A stretch of DNA of 64,000 bases from Tetracentron sinense (lineage: Eukaryota > Streptophyta > Magnoliopsida > Trochodendrales > Trochodendraceae), in assembly GCA_015143295.1 (NCBI GenBank), contig CM026556.1, positions 23,064,547 through 23,128,546 on the forward strand. The letters run 5' to 3'. The notes beneath the pieces are model-generated. The model saw only the letters and a list, made by a program, of their open reading frames with translations. It had not been told where the DNA came from and ran no database searches. Position numbers and translations under genes: made by a program. Shown piece after piece: positions 1 through 11,937 of the stretch. The number at the start of each line of letters is the position of its first letter. Positions within the stretch are counted from its first letter, which is position 1.

Positions 1-85
1 CCTTATGTGTTATACAGGATGGTATGACACAGTGGTCATGAGCTAAGGTATCCCTAACTCCTATGGGGTATTTTGGGTCATGACA
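1..85 (+). repeat. 3' end of a Tekay-type LTR (partial)
   Basis: The last bases match the end of the plus-strand LTR at 18847-20983: both have a GAGCTAAGGTAT-like stretch, then CCTAACTCCTA, then a TATTTTGGGTC block, and end in ..ACA. The rest of the LTR lies left of the window. The next bases are CCAAG, a possible half of a target duplication. Confidence 0.6.
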
Positions 86-634
86 CCAAGGGTCATTTAT
101 GTAATTTGGTTTATGAGCAATAATAAGAATGGTTTAAATTAGTTTAAGTATTGTTGTTGAGTATTTGGGATGAAAGAACAAGAGTATAAAATACTCTTTT
201 ATACTCTAAGTGTCAAAAAAGAGGGATGTCTTAACATACTCTCAACTTTAGGGAACCATTTTTTGGTGACCGCTGATCAGAATCGAGTGATTCATAATCC
301 ATTAGAAAGATATGGAAATCCTCTTCGAGGTTCATGTTTAATACTTTTTCAAGTTTTGAGTCGAAGTTGGACAAAACGTCGGATTTCTGAAAACTAGTCT
401 GCTGAAATTCTGGTCTGTTGCAATTCATCCCAGACCAGATAGCTTTAGAGCCCATTTAGACCATTTAAAACTTATAATTAGGATTTAAAAGATCAATTCG
501 GTGAACCTCAAATCAAGGGTTTGAGTTGAGAATCTATAAGTTCGAAGGGATGGTTAAGGCTTCCTATAAGTCTATCTACCATTTTTGATGTTTTAACAAT
601 TAAGTTATTAAGTTAAGGGATGATGTACTTTAAG
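86..634 (+). repeat. Internal piece of a gypsy-type LTR, related to 34887-35520
   Basis: Bases about 230-440 match, in reverse complement, the LTR piece around 35085-35280. Shared landmarks are the CATGAACCTCGAAGAGG block, the AATCCGACGTTT block and the GCAGACTAGTTT block. The typical LTR start (TGTAGAACCCCGG) is absent here, so this is an old fragment. No coding potential is seen. Confidence 0.5.
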
Positions 635-1968
635 TGTGGAAAATCGAAAGCCAAGCAAACCAAAACACAAGGATTTTTACGTGGAAACCCTTCCGGGAAA
701 AACCACGGGACCTAGTCCAGCCATGAGAATCCACTAAGACAAAGTAAACAAGAACTTACAAGACTCGAACTTGACTTCTTTGGACTCGACACTTCGATCC
801 TTCAGTTCTTAGTCCTTCACGCCTCGAAAATTTATCATGTACTCACAAGTCCCGTGATCAACCATAGCCTCTCGTACTTCTCTTTGTGTCTCGAAAACAG
901 TCCACGATCTTCCGATCGATCTCTGTCAATGACGGCTTTGGATTCCAACGACCAAATCACTCTACCACCATCCTTCTTGGATCGATCTCCTTCGCAAAGG
1001 CTCCGGAACACTCTGGCCAAGGTGTTCTATCCAGAACCGGTTGATGGTTTGATAAGAATCATCACCTAGATGGACTCTTTCAATGCACAAGTCCAAACAA
1101 GCAATATTGAAACTTTTGGCTTGTAAACTCTAGGTTTAATGTACTAACAAAAGGGGTTGAGAAAAATAATTTCCATAGGTTTTATATCCTTTGGAAAAAC
1201 TTAAAAAACCTCTCTACCCATTCCCAAGGTTGTTCTCTATGAAGTGGAAGGGTTCACAATATATAGAGACCTAAAAACAGTGTTTAGAAGTTACTAAAAT
1301 CGGTTAAAAATCAAAGAGGCAAGCAAGGAAACGTTTTAGCAAAACTCCCATATCAGGGTCGACCCATGGGAATCCATTGGTCGACCAAAATGTACAATTT
1401 GGTCGACCAAAGGATCCTCCAGGGTCGACCCCCATATTTTGAAGGTTCTGTTCCAAAAGCCCATACATTATTTTGCCACTTCAGGGTCGACCCTAAACGC
1501 CCAAGGTCGACCCTAAGGCTAAAAAAGTTTTTTAAACTTCGTTTTCAACTCTTGGCCCCTTCATAAAAGTTGTATCTCTTTTTGACATGGTCAATTTGAC
1601 ATATTATAGAGCAAAATCTGAGCTACGGTTTGGGAATATACCTCTCACAAGCAACCTTGGTTTTTTGAAAAATTTCAGCATTGTTAACTTGTTTTGCACT
1701 ACTTATCTCATCACCTAGGGTCCGTATGATTAGACTAGGACACTTACCACCTAAGGCATCATGTTAGGATTATTCTAGGTCAAATCCCACCTATGGTCAC
1801 ATGGTATCTAGGTCACTTACCATCCTATGAAGGAAATGATCAACCGAGTGGATCAACCGGTCTTCTTTGGTCTTCAACTTCGCTTTGGTGTGGATGCTTA
1901 TAGGTAATGACACAAGACACACACCTAGACACCTAGACTCATTTTTTTGACACCGAAATATGCCAACA
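635..1968 (-). repeat. LTR of a Sirevirus-like Ty1/copia element (boundaries approximate)
   Basis: Read on the minus strand, the LTR would start at TGTTGGCATA (1968), just after an A-rich tract and a polypurine tract (CCACAGGGGGAG, 1986-1998), and end near CGATTTTCCACA (635). It contains a GGTCGACC palindrome cluster at 1355-1520 and a block typical of copia LTRs (GGAAACCCTTCCGGGAAAAA). It would be the 3' LTR of the element whose gag lies at 3972-5365. The left boundary is a guess. Confidence 0.45.
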
Positions 1969-2545
1969 CAAAAAAACATGGACTTTATAATCTCCCCCTG
2001 TGGTAATTCCATGGCAAAACCAAACTGAAGTACATGACTTGACACAAACTCACCCAAACTCATCAAAACGGTGAATTAGGACAATACATGAATCCAACAC
2101 TCTTACATGACATCAATTGACAAATCATCTTAAATCAAGACACTTAAGCTCTTTTTAAGTATAATCTGTCTGCTACAGTCCTGCACCTGCACATGCTCAT
2201 AAACAAAACACCCAGTGAAGCATGTATGAAATATAAAAATAAGTAACCACAGGTAAAGCAAGGAATGTACTGAACTAGGAAAATACTACCCTAACATTCT
2301 CCCCCTTTTTGGCACAATTGCCAAAGGTAGGCAGGAAGCCAATATTCAAAAAAAATATACCAATTTAGCAAAGATGAAATATTAAGGCAACCACAGTACA
2401 ACCAATCAAATGCAGACAATGAGGGGACATAAAGAACGGGAAACAAGATAGAAATTTAAAGCACATCCTCCCCCTCAACTACTCAAGCACAGAGCTCCCC
2501 CTCAACAAGTCAACTTTATCTTCTCCCCCTAAGATCAAGGATACC
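1969..2545 (-). promoter_or_regulatory. Cluster of polypurine tracts upstream of the Sirevirus 3' LTR
   Basis: On the minus strand the motif AGGGGGAG occurs repeatedly (near 1990, 2302, 2468, 2494 and 2524). Multiple polypurine tracts before the 3' LTR are a known hallmark of Sireviruses (established knowledge). They prime plus-strand DNA synthesis. The cluster is what ties the LTR on the left to the gag on the right. Confidence 0.6.
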
Positions 2546-3971
2546 ACCAAAAATAGGCCACTTAAGACAGAAAGGCCCATGACAACAAAAAAGAAAACAC
2601 ATAATAATATTACAAAAAAAATATCATGTGCCACACAAACATGCATCAAAAGCATTCCAAGTAGTAGTAATTTAAAATTACAAATCCAATGAAGAACATG
2701 ATTAGTTAGTCCGACTGAGGATACCCATCTAACTAAATCTCATGGAATGCTAAAGCATAGCCAATTTACTTAGACACATTTAGTGAACAGTTCAAAAGTG
2801 AAGCATTGTGTGTAGTGGTGGTCTGACAAGATACTAGATCAAGGTTTTTTTTCCTTTCCAAGGGTATGACATTAACCACTAAGAGGACTCCCGAAGACAT
2901 ACATCTTAGAAGTCAAACCTAGTTAGATCCAGATATGATGATTTTTTACATTTTAGTGCTCCTTTATCCATTTTATTTGACTCAATATTTTTCTTTTATT
3001 TTTGGTCAAATACCTCCAGTTTGTAAGATTTCTTTTGATGATCTTTATCTGATCATATCTTTTCATGTAATGATGGCTTCCACACTATCTAGGTAGGTAG
3101 TCCTGGCTATTAGCAGTAGGGGCTTTCACTCTAGTGGCCTAGATAGATACCTACTATCCGCCTAGGTAGCCATTTCATACTGTTTGCATCTAATAGTGAC
3201 TTTCACACTATCCCAGTAGGTAGCCATTTTCATTGTAACAATTTTATACTCATGGATGATACACAAAATGGGGATACTAACAAATATGGTCATTCTAGAT
3301 TGGTCATTCAAGGTCACACTTTATGGGATAAGCCATACACCTACAGATTGGAAAATAGACCTCTCAACAGAATCAGTCAGCGTGTATGTGAAATTTGTAA
3401 AGCATACACACATGAATAAGTCTCTAACTGTTCAAGGTAAAACCGGTCTAATTTTCAGTCTAACCAAGAGACTATGAAGGTGAAATATCTTCAATCAGCA
3501 ACAAACTCATGTTCAACCTTGGACAAGTATAGAAATAAAGATCACACAAGGAATGCAGATCATGAAAGTCAAACAGGGGCAGCAAAAAAAATCTTTTTGG
3601 ATTTTATGGTTTTTCAATGTTTTTGGATTTTTCAAAATAAAGAAAACAGAAAAACATACCAAAGCAAATAAAAAAAACTAGTATACACAAATAGCATAGC
3701 ACTAGGACAAGATAGAACAATAACAGCACACCCTAAGCTATGACAGGCATGGGCTAAGTGAAACCCTTCAAGTCTTCCTTTCTCACCCAAATGGTTTTTG
3801 AAGTTAGATTGACCCTTTGGTCTCTAACCGTTTCAGTTGAGGTAGGTATGACCTTTTGCCTCTTCCTCCTGTTCCTCCTTTTCCAGGTTGAGTCCTAGAA
3901 TTATGGCGGGTATTATGGTTCCCCCTGTTACCTCCTCTATATCTAGCATGAGGAGTGTCATGACCATGCCA
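2546..3971. other. Non-coding remnant where Sirevirus pol should be
   Basis: Between the gag remnant and the polypurine cluster there should be about 4 kb of pol. Instead there are about 1.4 kb without recognisable protease, integrase or RT motifs on either strand. A short degenerate repeat with a TAGGTAGGTAG core occurs near 3090-3220. Short open frames here (for example 3256-3477) show no family features. I infer a pol deletion. Confidence 0.5.
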
Positions 3972-5365
3972 CTATCTAGAGTTGTGAGCCATCTTCATCA
4001 AATCTTCACACAAACTCCCAGACTTCTCCACTAGCACCTCAACTCTCCTTTGAAGATTCTCATTAAAGTTGTTGTGGTTCTCAAAGCCATGATTAGGCAT
4101 TTTTCGAAGTTTAGGACATCGAGGCTTAATATGACCCTTCACTCCACATCTATGACATGTAGGAATGAATTCCTGAGTAGAAGGGTCTTTCCCTTTAGCA
4201 GGAGGGTGCCTTTTAGCACCAGGCTCAGTGTTCGAGGTGGATGGAGTTTCCTTCTCATCTCCATACCTCTGATTTTGCTCAAGATCAGCCAACTTGATTT
4301 CAAGACTTGTCTTTTCATCAAGACAAGCATGTAAATTAGATTCAAGTAGCTGAGTCTTGGCAAGGAGGGAAGCCTTCTCTTCCTCAAGCTATGACACAAG
4401 AGCTCTCAACCCTAAAGTCATTTAGTCTAAGGCATCTTTTTCCATTTCAATAGATTTGATCTTTTTGGACATGGAAAACTGAACATTTTTCAGCTTTAGG
4501 CATTCCTAAAATAGTTCATCATAGACTGCCCCGAGCTCTCCCTCAGAATCTCAGTCATTCTGACTCTCATCATCCTCCTCACCATCCCTACAGTGTTGGT
4601 TACTCACAGCATTTGAAGAAGATTCCTCAATCCCAGATAAGGATGCAGTGAAGGCCATATAACCCCTAGTCTCCTCACAAGAAGAACTATCTGATTCCTC
4701 ATATTCAGATTCACTGTCATCCCTTGCCTTGCCTTTAAATCTTTTCTTATTAGAGCACTCAGCGGCAATATGGCCGTAGCCTTGGCATTCATAGCATTGA
4801 ACACGTTGGGATTTCTTGTCCACACTTTTAAAATGTTTCTTATTTTCAAAGTGCTTGGACTTGGGCTTTTCAAAAGATTTTTGTCCTTTTGGATTAAATC
4901 TCTTATTAAGTTTCAAAAATTTTCTAAATTTCTTTACAAACAAAGCCAACTTCTAAATTTTCTAAATTTCATCCTTAGAGTCACTATCTAAGCCATCTTT
5001 GGATTCTTTAACGGACTTCAAGGCAATGGATTTTGTTTTCTTAGATGGGTTCAAATGTAACTCATAGGTTTGGAGAGAACCAATCAACTCTTCAAGTTTG
5101 AGAGCATCAACATTTTTGCTCTCCTCGATGGCGATAACCTTCGATCGAAATCTCTCAGGTAGAGATCTTAAAATTTTTCTAACAATTTTGGACTCAGGAA
5201 TTCTTTCCCCTAGATTGAAGCTAGAATTGACAATGTCACTCAAATTTGTATAAAAACTATCGAAAGTTTCATTATCATCCATCATCAACTTCTTAAACTT
5301 AGAGGTCAGTAATTGAAGTTTGGAGATCTTGACAGTAGTAGTCCCTTCATGGGTAATTTGAAGAA
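3972..5365 (-). pseudogene. Sirevirus (Ty1/copia) gag remnant
   Basis: Minus-strand reading in several frames gives copia-type gag (UBN2-like). It includes the conserved stretch with THEGT, KLQLLTSKF, ETFDSFY, LGERIPESKIVRKILRSLP and LEELIGSLQTYE (5365-4962). A lysine-rich segment with a CCHC knuckle, CYECQGYGHIAAEC, follows (about 4800-4750), and a second knuckle, CHRCGVKGHIKPRC, lies near 4160-4110. The two-knuckle arrangement is typical of Sireviruses. Stops and frameshifts break the frame near 4950, 4550 and 4390. The N-terminal part is missing because Tekay element 1 inserted at 5365 (TSD candidate AAGAA, 5361-5365) and the far side was later deleted. The protein would form virus-like particles; this copy cannot. 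Confidence 0.85.
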
Positions 5366-7615
5366 TGTTGCGACCCAAAACCCACCCTAGGAGTTAGAGT
5401 GAATTTTCGACGACTAATCATGACTTACATGACTTGCTTGACAAACCATCCTGCAAAAACCCACAGAGCATATACAAAGAGGACATAAATAGCGGAAACA
5501 TACTCTAACATAGCACAGCGGAAGACTTAACCAAACCTCTATGTATATACATACATAATCCAAGTTTGATACAAAAGAAATAAAGACAAAGAAAGTACGG
5601 ACATGCCCGCCAAAATACATAAATATAACTCTCAAGCTCAGCCACAGCTATTCACTCAGAATCTTTCACAACCTAATAGTAACCCTCGCCCTGAGGTTCC
5701 TCTACGGGTTCCTCGACGTACTCCTCCTCCACCGAAGGGCTCAGAGCACAGATATCAAAAGGATCAACTGCTCCGCTATCACCTGCCGACATAAGAAGTA
5801 TGGCTGAGCATGGAATACTTAGCGGGTACTCAATACTACCCAACAGTCATAGCAAATCCATAGTAGTATAGAAACAGGAAGCAGTTCACATATATAAGGC
5901 AGGAACAATTCATATCATCACAAGAAAGTAAAGCAGTTATAATCACGCTTGCATTCATAAAAGCCGATAAAATCCTTGAAAAGATCGTGCACTTGACTTG
6001 ACTTAAATTACCCTTTTTCGTGCTTGAAACTTGTCTTGTCTTGTCATATCATGTCGTGTCATGCTTTTCATGCGTGTCATGTCATGTCATGCTTGCTTGG
6101 AAATGTAAAGTACTTATGAGGGAAGTGAGACCCTTCTTCCTAAATGTTCATGCTTGCCATGTCATGTCCCATGATTGCTCGAAAAATAAACTACTTGTGA
6201 GGGAAGGGAGACCCTTCTTCCTAGATGCTCTTGCGAGGGAAGGGAAACCCTTCTTTATGCATGATAGTCTTGTTCCTGCCAAACGTGGGGTAAAACATAT
6301 CGTAGGATATGTCCCACCTCTAATTCTCGTTCTTGAAAAGCCTCGGTAAATCATGTCATGCATGCCGTGCTCGTGGGATCGTGTACATACTTGCATTTGA
6401 AATTAAATATGACATTTGGGAATTTCACAATGTATAGCGTATAGCAATTTTAAACCAATGAACATTCATGACATTTTTGGGAAAACAAGAACTCACACTA
6501 TCATAATCCCTAACAAGTTACATAAGCAATTTAGCATACGTTTTCTTAATTTACAACTCATTTCATTCACTTTGGCATTTCATCAAACATGGGTGTGTTC
6601 ATTATTTATTAAACCTATATTATGCTTTTCTAGGTGGATTGATATTCACATCACACATTTGTGTTCATTATGGGTACATTTCCCTCCCCATTTCATTCAT
6701 CCCATCATTCACACGGCATCCATTCGCCCAAGTCCATCCTCACACAACCATCCATTCACATCCCAATAGGTTCATACTTTTAGGAAAACAATAAAAGGAA
6801 GGAAAGGAATGGAAGATATGAACTAGGAGGGTAGTAAAAGTACCGACCTTGATAAATGAAGGAAGAAACCCCTTGTAAAAACATGCGTGAGTCGCTGCCC
6901 TAGCTTGGGGAAAGTGCTCCTCAAGAGCTTGAACCTTGAGCTTAGAGGAAAACGAGCTTGAGTGATCTAGGGTTCTTGAAACCCCTTTGATATCTCCCCA
7001 AAACCAAAACCCTAGGTTAGGATCTCCTTCTCCTCTTTCTCTATCTCTCAAAATAACCTAAGTGTGTGAATGAAGCCCTCAAGGCTCGGGCAAAGCCTTT
7101 AAGGCTTGAGTGCAACGCCCAAAAGACGAAAACACCCTTACTGAAATTTCTGCAAAAATGTGAAGACCGAGCAATCGGTGGTTATGATCGATCGATCGGT
7201 TGCCCACCGAGCGACCGGTGATATGACTGAGCTCTTGGTCAAAAACAAGTTCTCTGGAAAATTTCCCCATACAAAATTTTCAATCAGTCGATAGCCTCCG
7301 ATCGATCGGTTGTGGACCGATCGATCGCTCCATGGACAGAGAGATCGGTGGTCTGTAGGTTTTTGACCCTGAGTCCATTTTTCACCCATTTTTACTATTT
7401 AGATTCATTCTACTTCTATTCTAACATCTTCTAAACTTGACTAGGACCTCTTTAAAGCTTATAGGCTTTATTGAATAATTTATCTAATTAATTATAGCAT
7501 TCTTGACACAATTCCATCGAAGTTTCAAATTCTCATTTCATGAAATTTTGGGATTACAAGGTATCACGCCTTGGCACACATTCCAAGACATGAGAAAAAG
7601 TTTCGGGGTTCTACA
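5366..7615 (-). repeat. 3' LTR of Tekay-type element 1 (left LTR)
   Basis: A 2250-bp LTR. On the minus strand it starts TGTAGAACCCCG (7615) and ends GGGTCGCAACA (5366). A polypurine tract, AAGGGGGGAGGA, precedes it on the minus strand (7616-7627). It closely matches the right LTR at 14882-16474, with only scattered differences, so the insertion is fairly young. A cluster of GATCGATCGG-type palindromes lies at 7160-7350. Chromovirus LTRs starting TGTAGAGCCCC are typical of this group. Confidence 0.85.
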
Positions 7616-7783
7616 TCCTCCCCCCTTATAAAAATTTCATCCTCAAAATTTGGACTATTACATGCATTACAAAACCCAAACACTTTACAAGGTACATACA
7701 CAAGCCTATTCAAACAACTCGGGATACTTTGCTTTGACTTCGGCTTCACGCTCCCATGTAGCCTCTTCCCGGGCATGATGTTG

Positions 7784-9561
7784 TCATTGCACGAGGACTA
7801 ACGGAATAGTCTTATTGCGAAGGACTTGATCTCTCTGATCCAAAATGTGAACCGGCCTCTCAACCAAAGTGAGATCCTCTCGAATTCCCAACGGTTCCAA
7901 CTCTATGACATGCGAATGGTCTGCAATGTACTTCCGAAGCATAGACACATGGAAAACGTTGTGAACCGCGGCCATGTGAGGTGGAAGAGCTACTCTGTAA
8001 GCAACTTCACCAACTATCGTGCCAATCTCAAACGGTCCAACGTACCGAGGACTAAGCTTGCCTCGCCTACCAAATCTCATAATCCCTTTGCTAGGGGATA
8101 CCTTCACAAAGACTCGATCGCCAACCTGGAATTCCAAGTCTCTACGGCGCGTGTCCGCATAGCTCTTTTGACGATCTTGAGCGGCTTTCAACTGATCCCG
8201 GATGATCTTAACTATACCTGCAGTTTGCTCGATCAATTCTGGACCAAGTACCTTTCTCTCTCCTACCTCATCACAAGTAGAGTGGTGACCTGCAGCTTCG
8301 CCCATACAAGGCCTCAAATGGTGCCATTTGGATGCTCGCCTGGTAGTTATTATTGTAGGCGAATTCAACCAAAGGCAAGTGTTCTTCCCAACTGCCCTTG
8401 AAATCCAACATACACGCCTGAAGCATGTCTTAGATAACTTGGTTTACTCTCTCAATTTGTCCATCTGTCTATGGATGAAAGGCGATGCTGAAATCAAGTC
8501 GGGAACCCATAGCTTCTTGAAAGCTTTTCCGAAATCTTGACGTGAATCTTGGATCCCGATCTGACACAATACTGACTGACACCCCGTGTAGCCTAACTAC
8601 TTCCTTGATATATAGTATGCCAACTGACTAGAGTTGAAGGTAGTTCTGTAAGGCAAGAAGTGCGCGGACTTTTTAAACGATCCACCACAACCCATATCGC
8701 ATCTGAGTTCCTTGCCGTTTTCGACAAACCAACAATGAAGTCCATGGATATGTGCTCCCATTTCCACTCAGGAATAGGGAGTGATTGTAATAGACCTACC
8801 GGCCTCAAGTGTTCTGCCTTCACCTACTGGCACACCAAGCACCGTGCCACATACTCTGCAACATCCCTCTTCATATTCCGCCACCAAAAGTGACTCTTGA
8901 GGTTCCGGTATATTTTTGTACCCCTAAGATGCACTGTATACTTTGCACGGTGTGCTTCATCCATAATCTCTCGTCGAAGATCCACATTGGCTGCAACACA
9001 CAGCCTTCCCTTGAATGTAATAGCACCACGGCTAGTGAGAGAGAAGTCCTCACTACCCTTGGCAACTTCCTTGTCTCGGAAAGCCAACAATTCAGCATCT
9101 GTGGCTTGATACTCTTGGATCAAATCTATAATGTACAGCCGAACAGTGACATTTGCCAAATAGGACCGTGGACAGAATCATTCACACTGATGTCCAGATT
9201 TGCCAAATCTTCCAATAGTTTCCATTCTTGCACCAACATGTGTGCTAATAAACCCGGAGGTCTTTTACTCAAAGCGTCTGCTACAATGTTTGCTTTGCCC
9301 GGGTGGTATTGGATGGTGTATTCATAGTCTTTCAAAAATTTCATCCAACGCCGTTGTCATAGATTTAGCTACTTTTGGGACGGGAGCTGTGGTAAGTCTC
9401 TTCTTCAGTTCCGTGAAATTGATCTCGCACTTGTCACTCCATACAAACTTGGCGTTCTTCCTTGTCAAATAGGTAAGCGGCCCTGTAAGGCTGGAGAAAC
9501 CCTCTACAAATCTCCTGTAATAGCCTGCCAACCCAAGGAAACTGCGTAGCTCTGTAACACT
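7784..9561 (-). pseudogene. Element 1 pol, C-terminal half: RT end, RNase H scar, integrase, chromodomain-like tail
   Basis: Minus strand from 9561: the RT thumb motif [17 protein letters not shown] and LTYLTRK (about 9560-9390). A deletion scar follows, then the RNase H tail with [19 protein letters not shown] (about 9330-9260). The integrase zinc finger ends with HRAKYTVH and CLVCQ (about 8960-8825), then the core SMDFIVGL (about 8755). The C-terminal part has RQKSYADTRRRDLEFQVGD, PRYVGPFE and AVHNVFHVSMLRKY, and ends in the chromodomain region near 7790. Frameshifts and stops separate these pieces, for example after CLVCQ and between about 8590 and 8370. Integrase joins element cDNA to host DNA, and the chromodomain-like tail steers it to chromatin. 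This copy is inactive. Confidence 0.88.
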
Positions 9562-9566
9562 CTTGG

Positions 9567-11932
9567 TGTCGCGGCCCAAAACCCACCCTAGGAGTTAGAG
9601 TGAATCTTGGACGACTAAATCATGACTTACATGACTTGCTTGACAAACCACCTGCAAAACACCCACAGAGCATATACAATAGAGGATAACAGCGGAAGCA
9701 TAACTATAAGACACAGCGGAAGTCTAACAAACCTCTAAGTATATACACATGGTCCAAGTTTTAATACAAAGAAATCAAAACAAGGAAAGTGCGGATATGC
9801 CCGCCAAAATACATGGATATAATCACTCATGCTCACCCACAGCTAATCCACTCAGAATCTAACACCACCTACTGATAACCCTCTATGGGAGGTTCCTCCA
9901 AAGGCTCCTCGACGTACTCTTCCTCCACCCATGGACCAGGAGCACAAACATCAAATGGAGCAGCAGCTCCCTCAGAACCTGCCGACATAAGAAGTACGGC
10001 TGAGCATGGAATACTCAGTGGGTACTAAATACTAACCAACAGTTATAGCAAGAGATAGCAATGCATACCCAGGAAACAATATAGATATATATGAATCAGG
10101 AACAGTTAATATCATACAAAGAAATAAGGAAATTCATAATCATGCTTGCAGTTCATGAAAAGCCGATAAAATCCTTGAAAAACACCATGCACTTGACTTG
10201 ACTTAAAATACCCTTCGCGTAGTTGGGAACTTATTTACCGTGTCATGCTTGTCATGCTTGTATCATGCGTGCCATGTCATGCTATGCGTGTCATGCTTGT
10301 ATCATGCTTGCTTATTCGGAATTTAAACATGTTCACATGCCTAGCTGCCATTCATAGTCCGTCGCAACTAGTACCCTATATGCGGAATGACATGTCTAGT
10401 TGCCGTTCATAGCCCGTCGAAACTATCATCCATGCAGAATGTGTATGACTAGTTGCCGTTCATAGCCCGTCGCAACTAGCATCCATGCGGAGTGATATGC
10501 CTAGTTGCCGTTCATAGTCCGTCGCAACTATCATCCATGCGTGTCATGTCATGCCATGAGTGTCATGAAATGCTATGCTATGCGTGTCATGCGATGCTAT
10601 GCCATGCGTGTAATGCGATGAGATGGGAGACCCTTCCCTATGCAATGCATGATCATCTTGTCCTTGACAAAAGTGAAGTGAAACATATCGTAGGATATGC
10701 CCCACCTCTACATCTCGTCCTTGAAAACATCGGTAAATCACGTCATTTCATGCCGTGCTCGTGTAATCGTGTACACATTTGCAATGGAAATTAAATATGA
10801 CATTTTGGGGAATTCACAATACATTGCACATCACCATATATACAAGTAATAAATTTAACAATTTAGGGAAAGTGCGAAAACATACTACCATAACCCTAGC
10901 AATTTCCATGAATGTTTAAGCATGCAATTTCTTTATTTATTATTCATTTCATTCACCTTGGCATTTCATCAAACATGGTGTGTTCATTATTGATTTACCC
11001 TACAACATGCTTTTCTAGATGGGTTTTACTCAAATCATGCATGTATGTTCATGCTTGCCATATCATCACAACACAACCATTGGCATCCAATCGCCCATTT
11101 CATCTCCATTCACCATTCACAACCATCCATCTCATTGCACATGTGTAAATAAAGGAAAATAAAGAGAAATAAAGGGAAAAGAGGAACTATAACTAGGAGG
11201 GTAGCAAGAAGTACCGACTTTGAAGAAATGAGGAAAAAACTCCTCCAAGAACGTTCGTGTAGCTGCTGCCCTAGCTTGGAGAACGCTCTCCACGAGCTTG
11301 TGCCTTGATCTTGAAGAAAATGGGCTTGAGTTGAGTGTGGGTTCACAAACCCCTTGATTTCTCTCCAAAATGGAAACCCTAGGTTTAGGAATCTCCCTCT
11401 CCTCTCTTCTTATCTCCCAATCTCTCTAAGTGTCGAAATGAAGCCCTAAAGGCTCAGGTTAAACTCTTAAGGTAAGAGTGAACCGACCAAAAGACCATAA
11501 TACCCTTACTGAAATTTCTGCAAAAACGCGAGTACCGAGTGATCGGTGTTAATGACCGATCGATCGGTTGCCTACCGATCGATCGGTTTCATAACCGAGC
11601 GATCGGTTTCATAACCGAGCGATCGGTTAAAATTTCCCCATACAAAAATCTTGACCAGTCGATAGCCTCCGAGCGATCGGTTTTGGACCGATCGATCGCT
11701 CCATGGACCGAGCGATCGGTGGTCTGCAGGTCCAAACTGTTTTGGCCATAACTTTTGACTCGTTCGTCCGATTTTGACGATTCAACTTGTGTTGGGTTCG
11801 TACTTCGAAAATAAACATTTCTGACGCTTCGAAATTTCCAATTTCTTCCTTATTTATTAATTATACCTCTTTGAAGGCAAAATGGCAACGAAAGTGTCAT
11901 GCATTAAATGTGAAAAGGTCCGGGGCTCTACA
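9567..11932 (-). repeat. Solo LTR of a Tekay relative nested in element 1 RT
   Basis: A 2366-bp LTR starting TGTAGAGCCCCGG (minus strand, 11932) and ending GGGCCGCGACA (9567). It is flanked by identical 5-bp duplications, CTTGG at 9562-9566 and 11933-11937. No PBS, PPT or internal sequence is present, so it is a solo LTR left by LTR-LTR recombination. It is related to, but clearly diverged from, the element 1 LTRs. It carries a palindrome cluster at 11535-11720 and a four-unit tandem repeat at 10341-10545. Confidence 0.9.
10341..10545. repeat. Four tandem copies of a ~53-bp unit in the solo LTR
   Basis: The core CTAGTTGCCGTTCATAG, followed by CCGTCGCAACTA, recurs at 10341, 10396, 10449 and 10501 (spacing 55, 53 and 52). 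Each core has an internal inverted match (TAGTTGC / GCAACTA). The element 1 LTRs lack this array, so it expanded in this subfamily. Confidence 0.8.
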
Positions 11933-11937
11933 CTTGG

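Noticed and set aside
3256..3477. 73-codon frame between Sirevirus gag and the polypurine cluster
   Set aside because: No protease, integrase or RT features; composition like the surrounding non-coding DNA.
7826..9472. Long plus-strand frames across 7.8-9.5 kb
   Set aside because: Shadows of the minus-strand integrase and chromodomain coding sequence.
10240..10620. Spaced short repeats (CTAGTTGCCGTTCATAG and GTCATGC) as a CRISPR-like array
   Set aside because: It lies inside a plant LTR, spacers are repetitive, and the host is a eukaryote.
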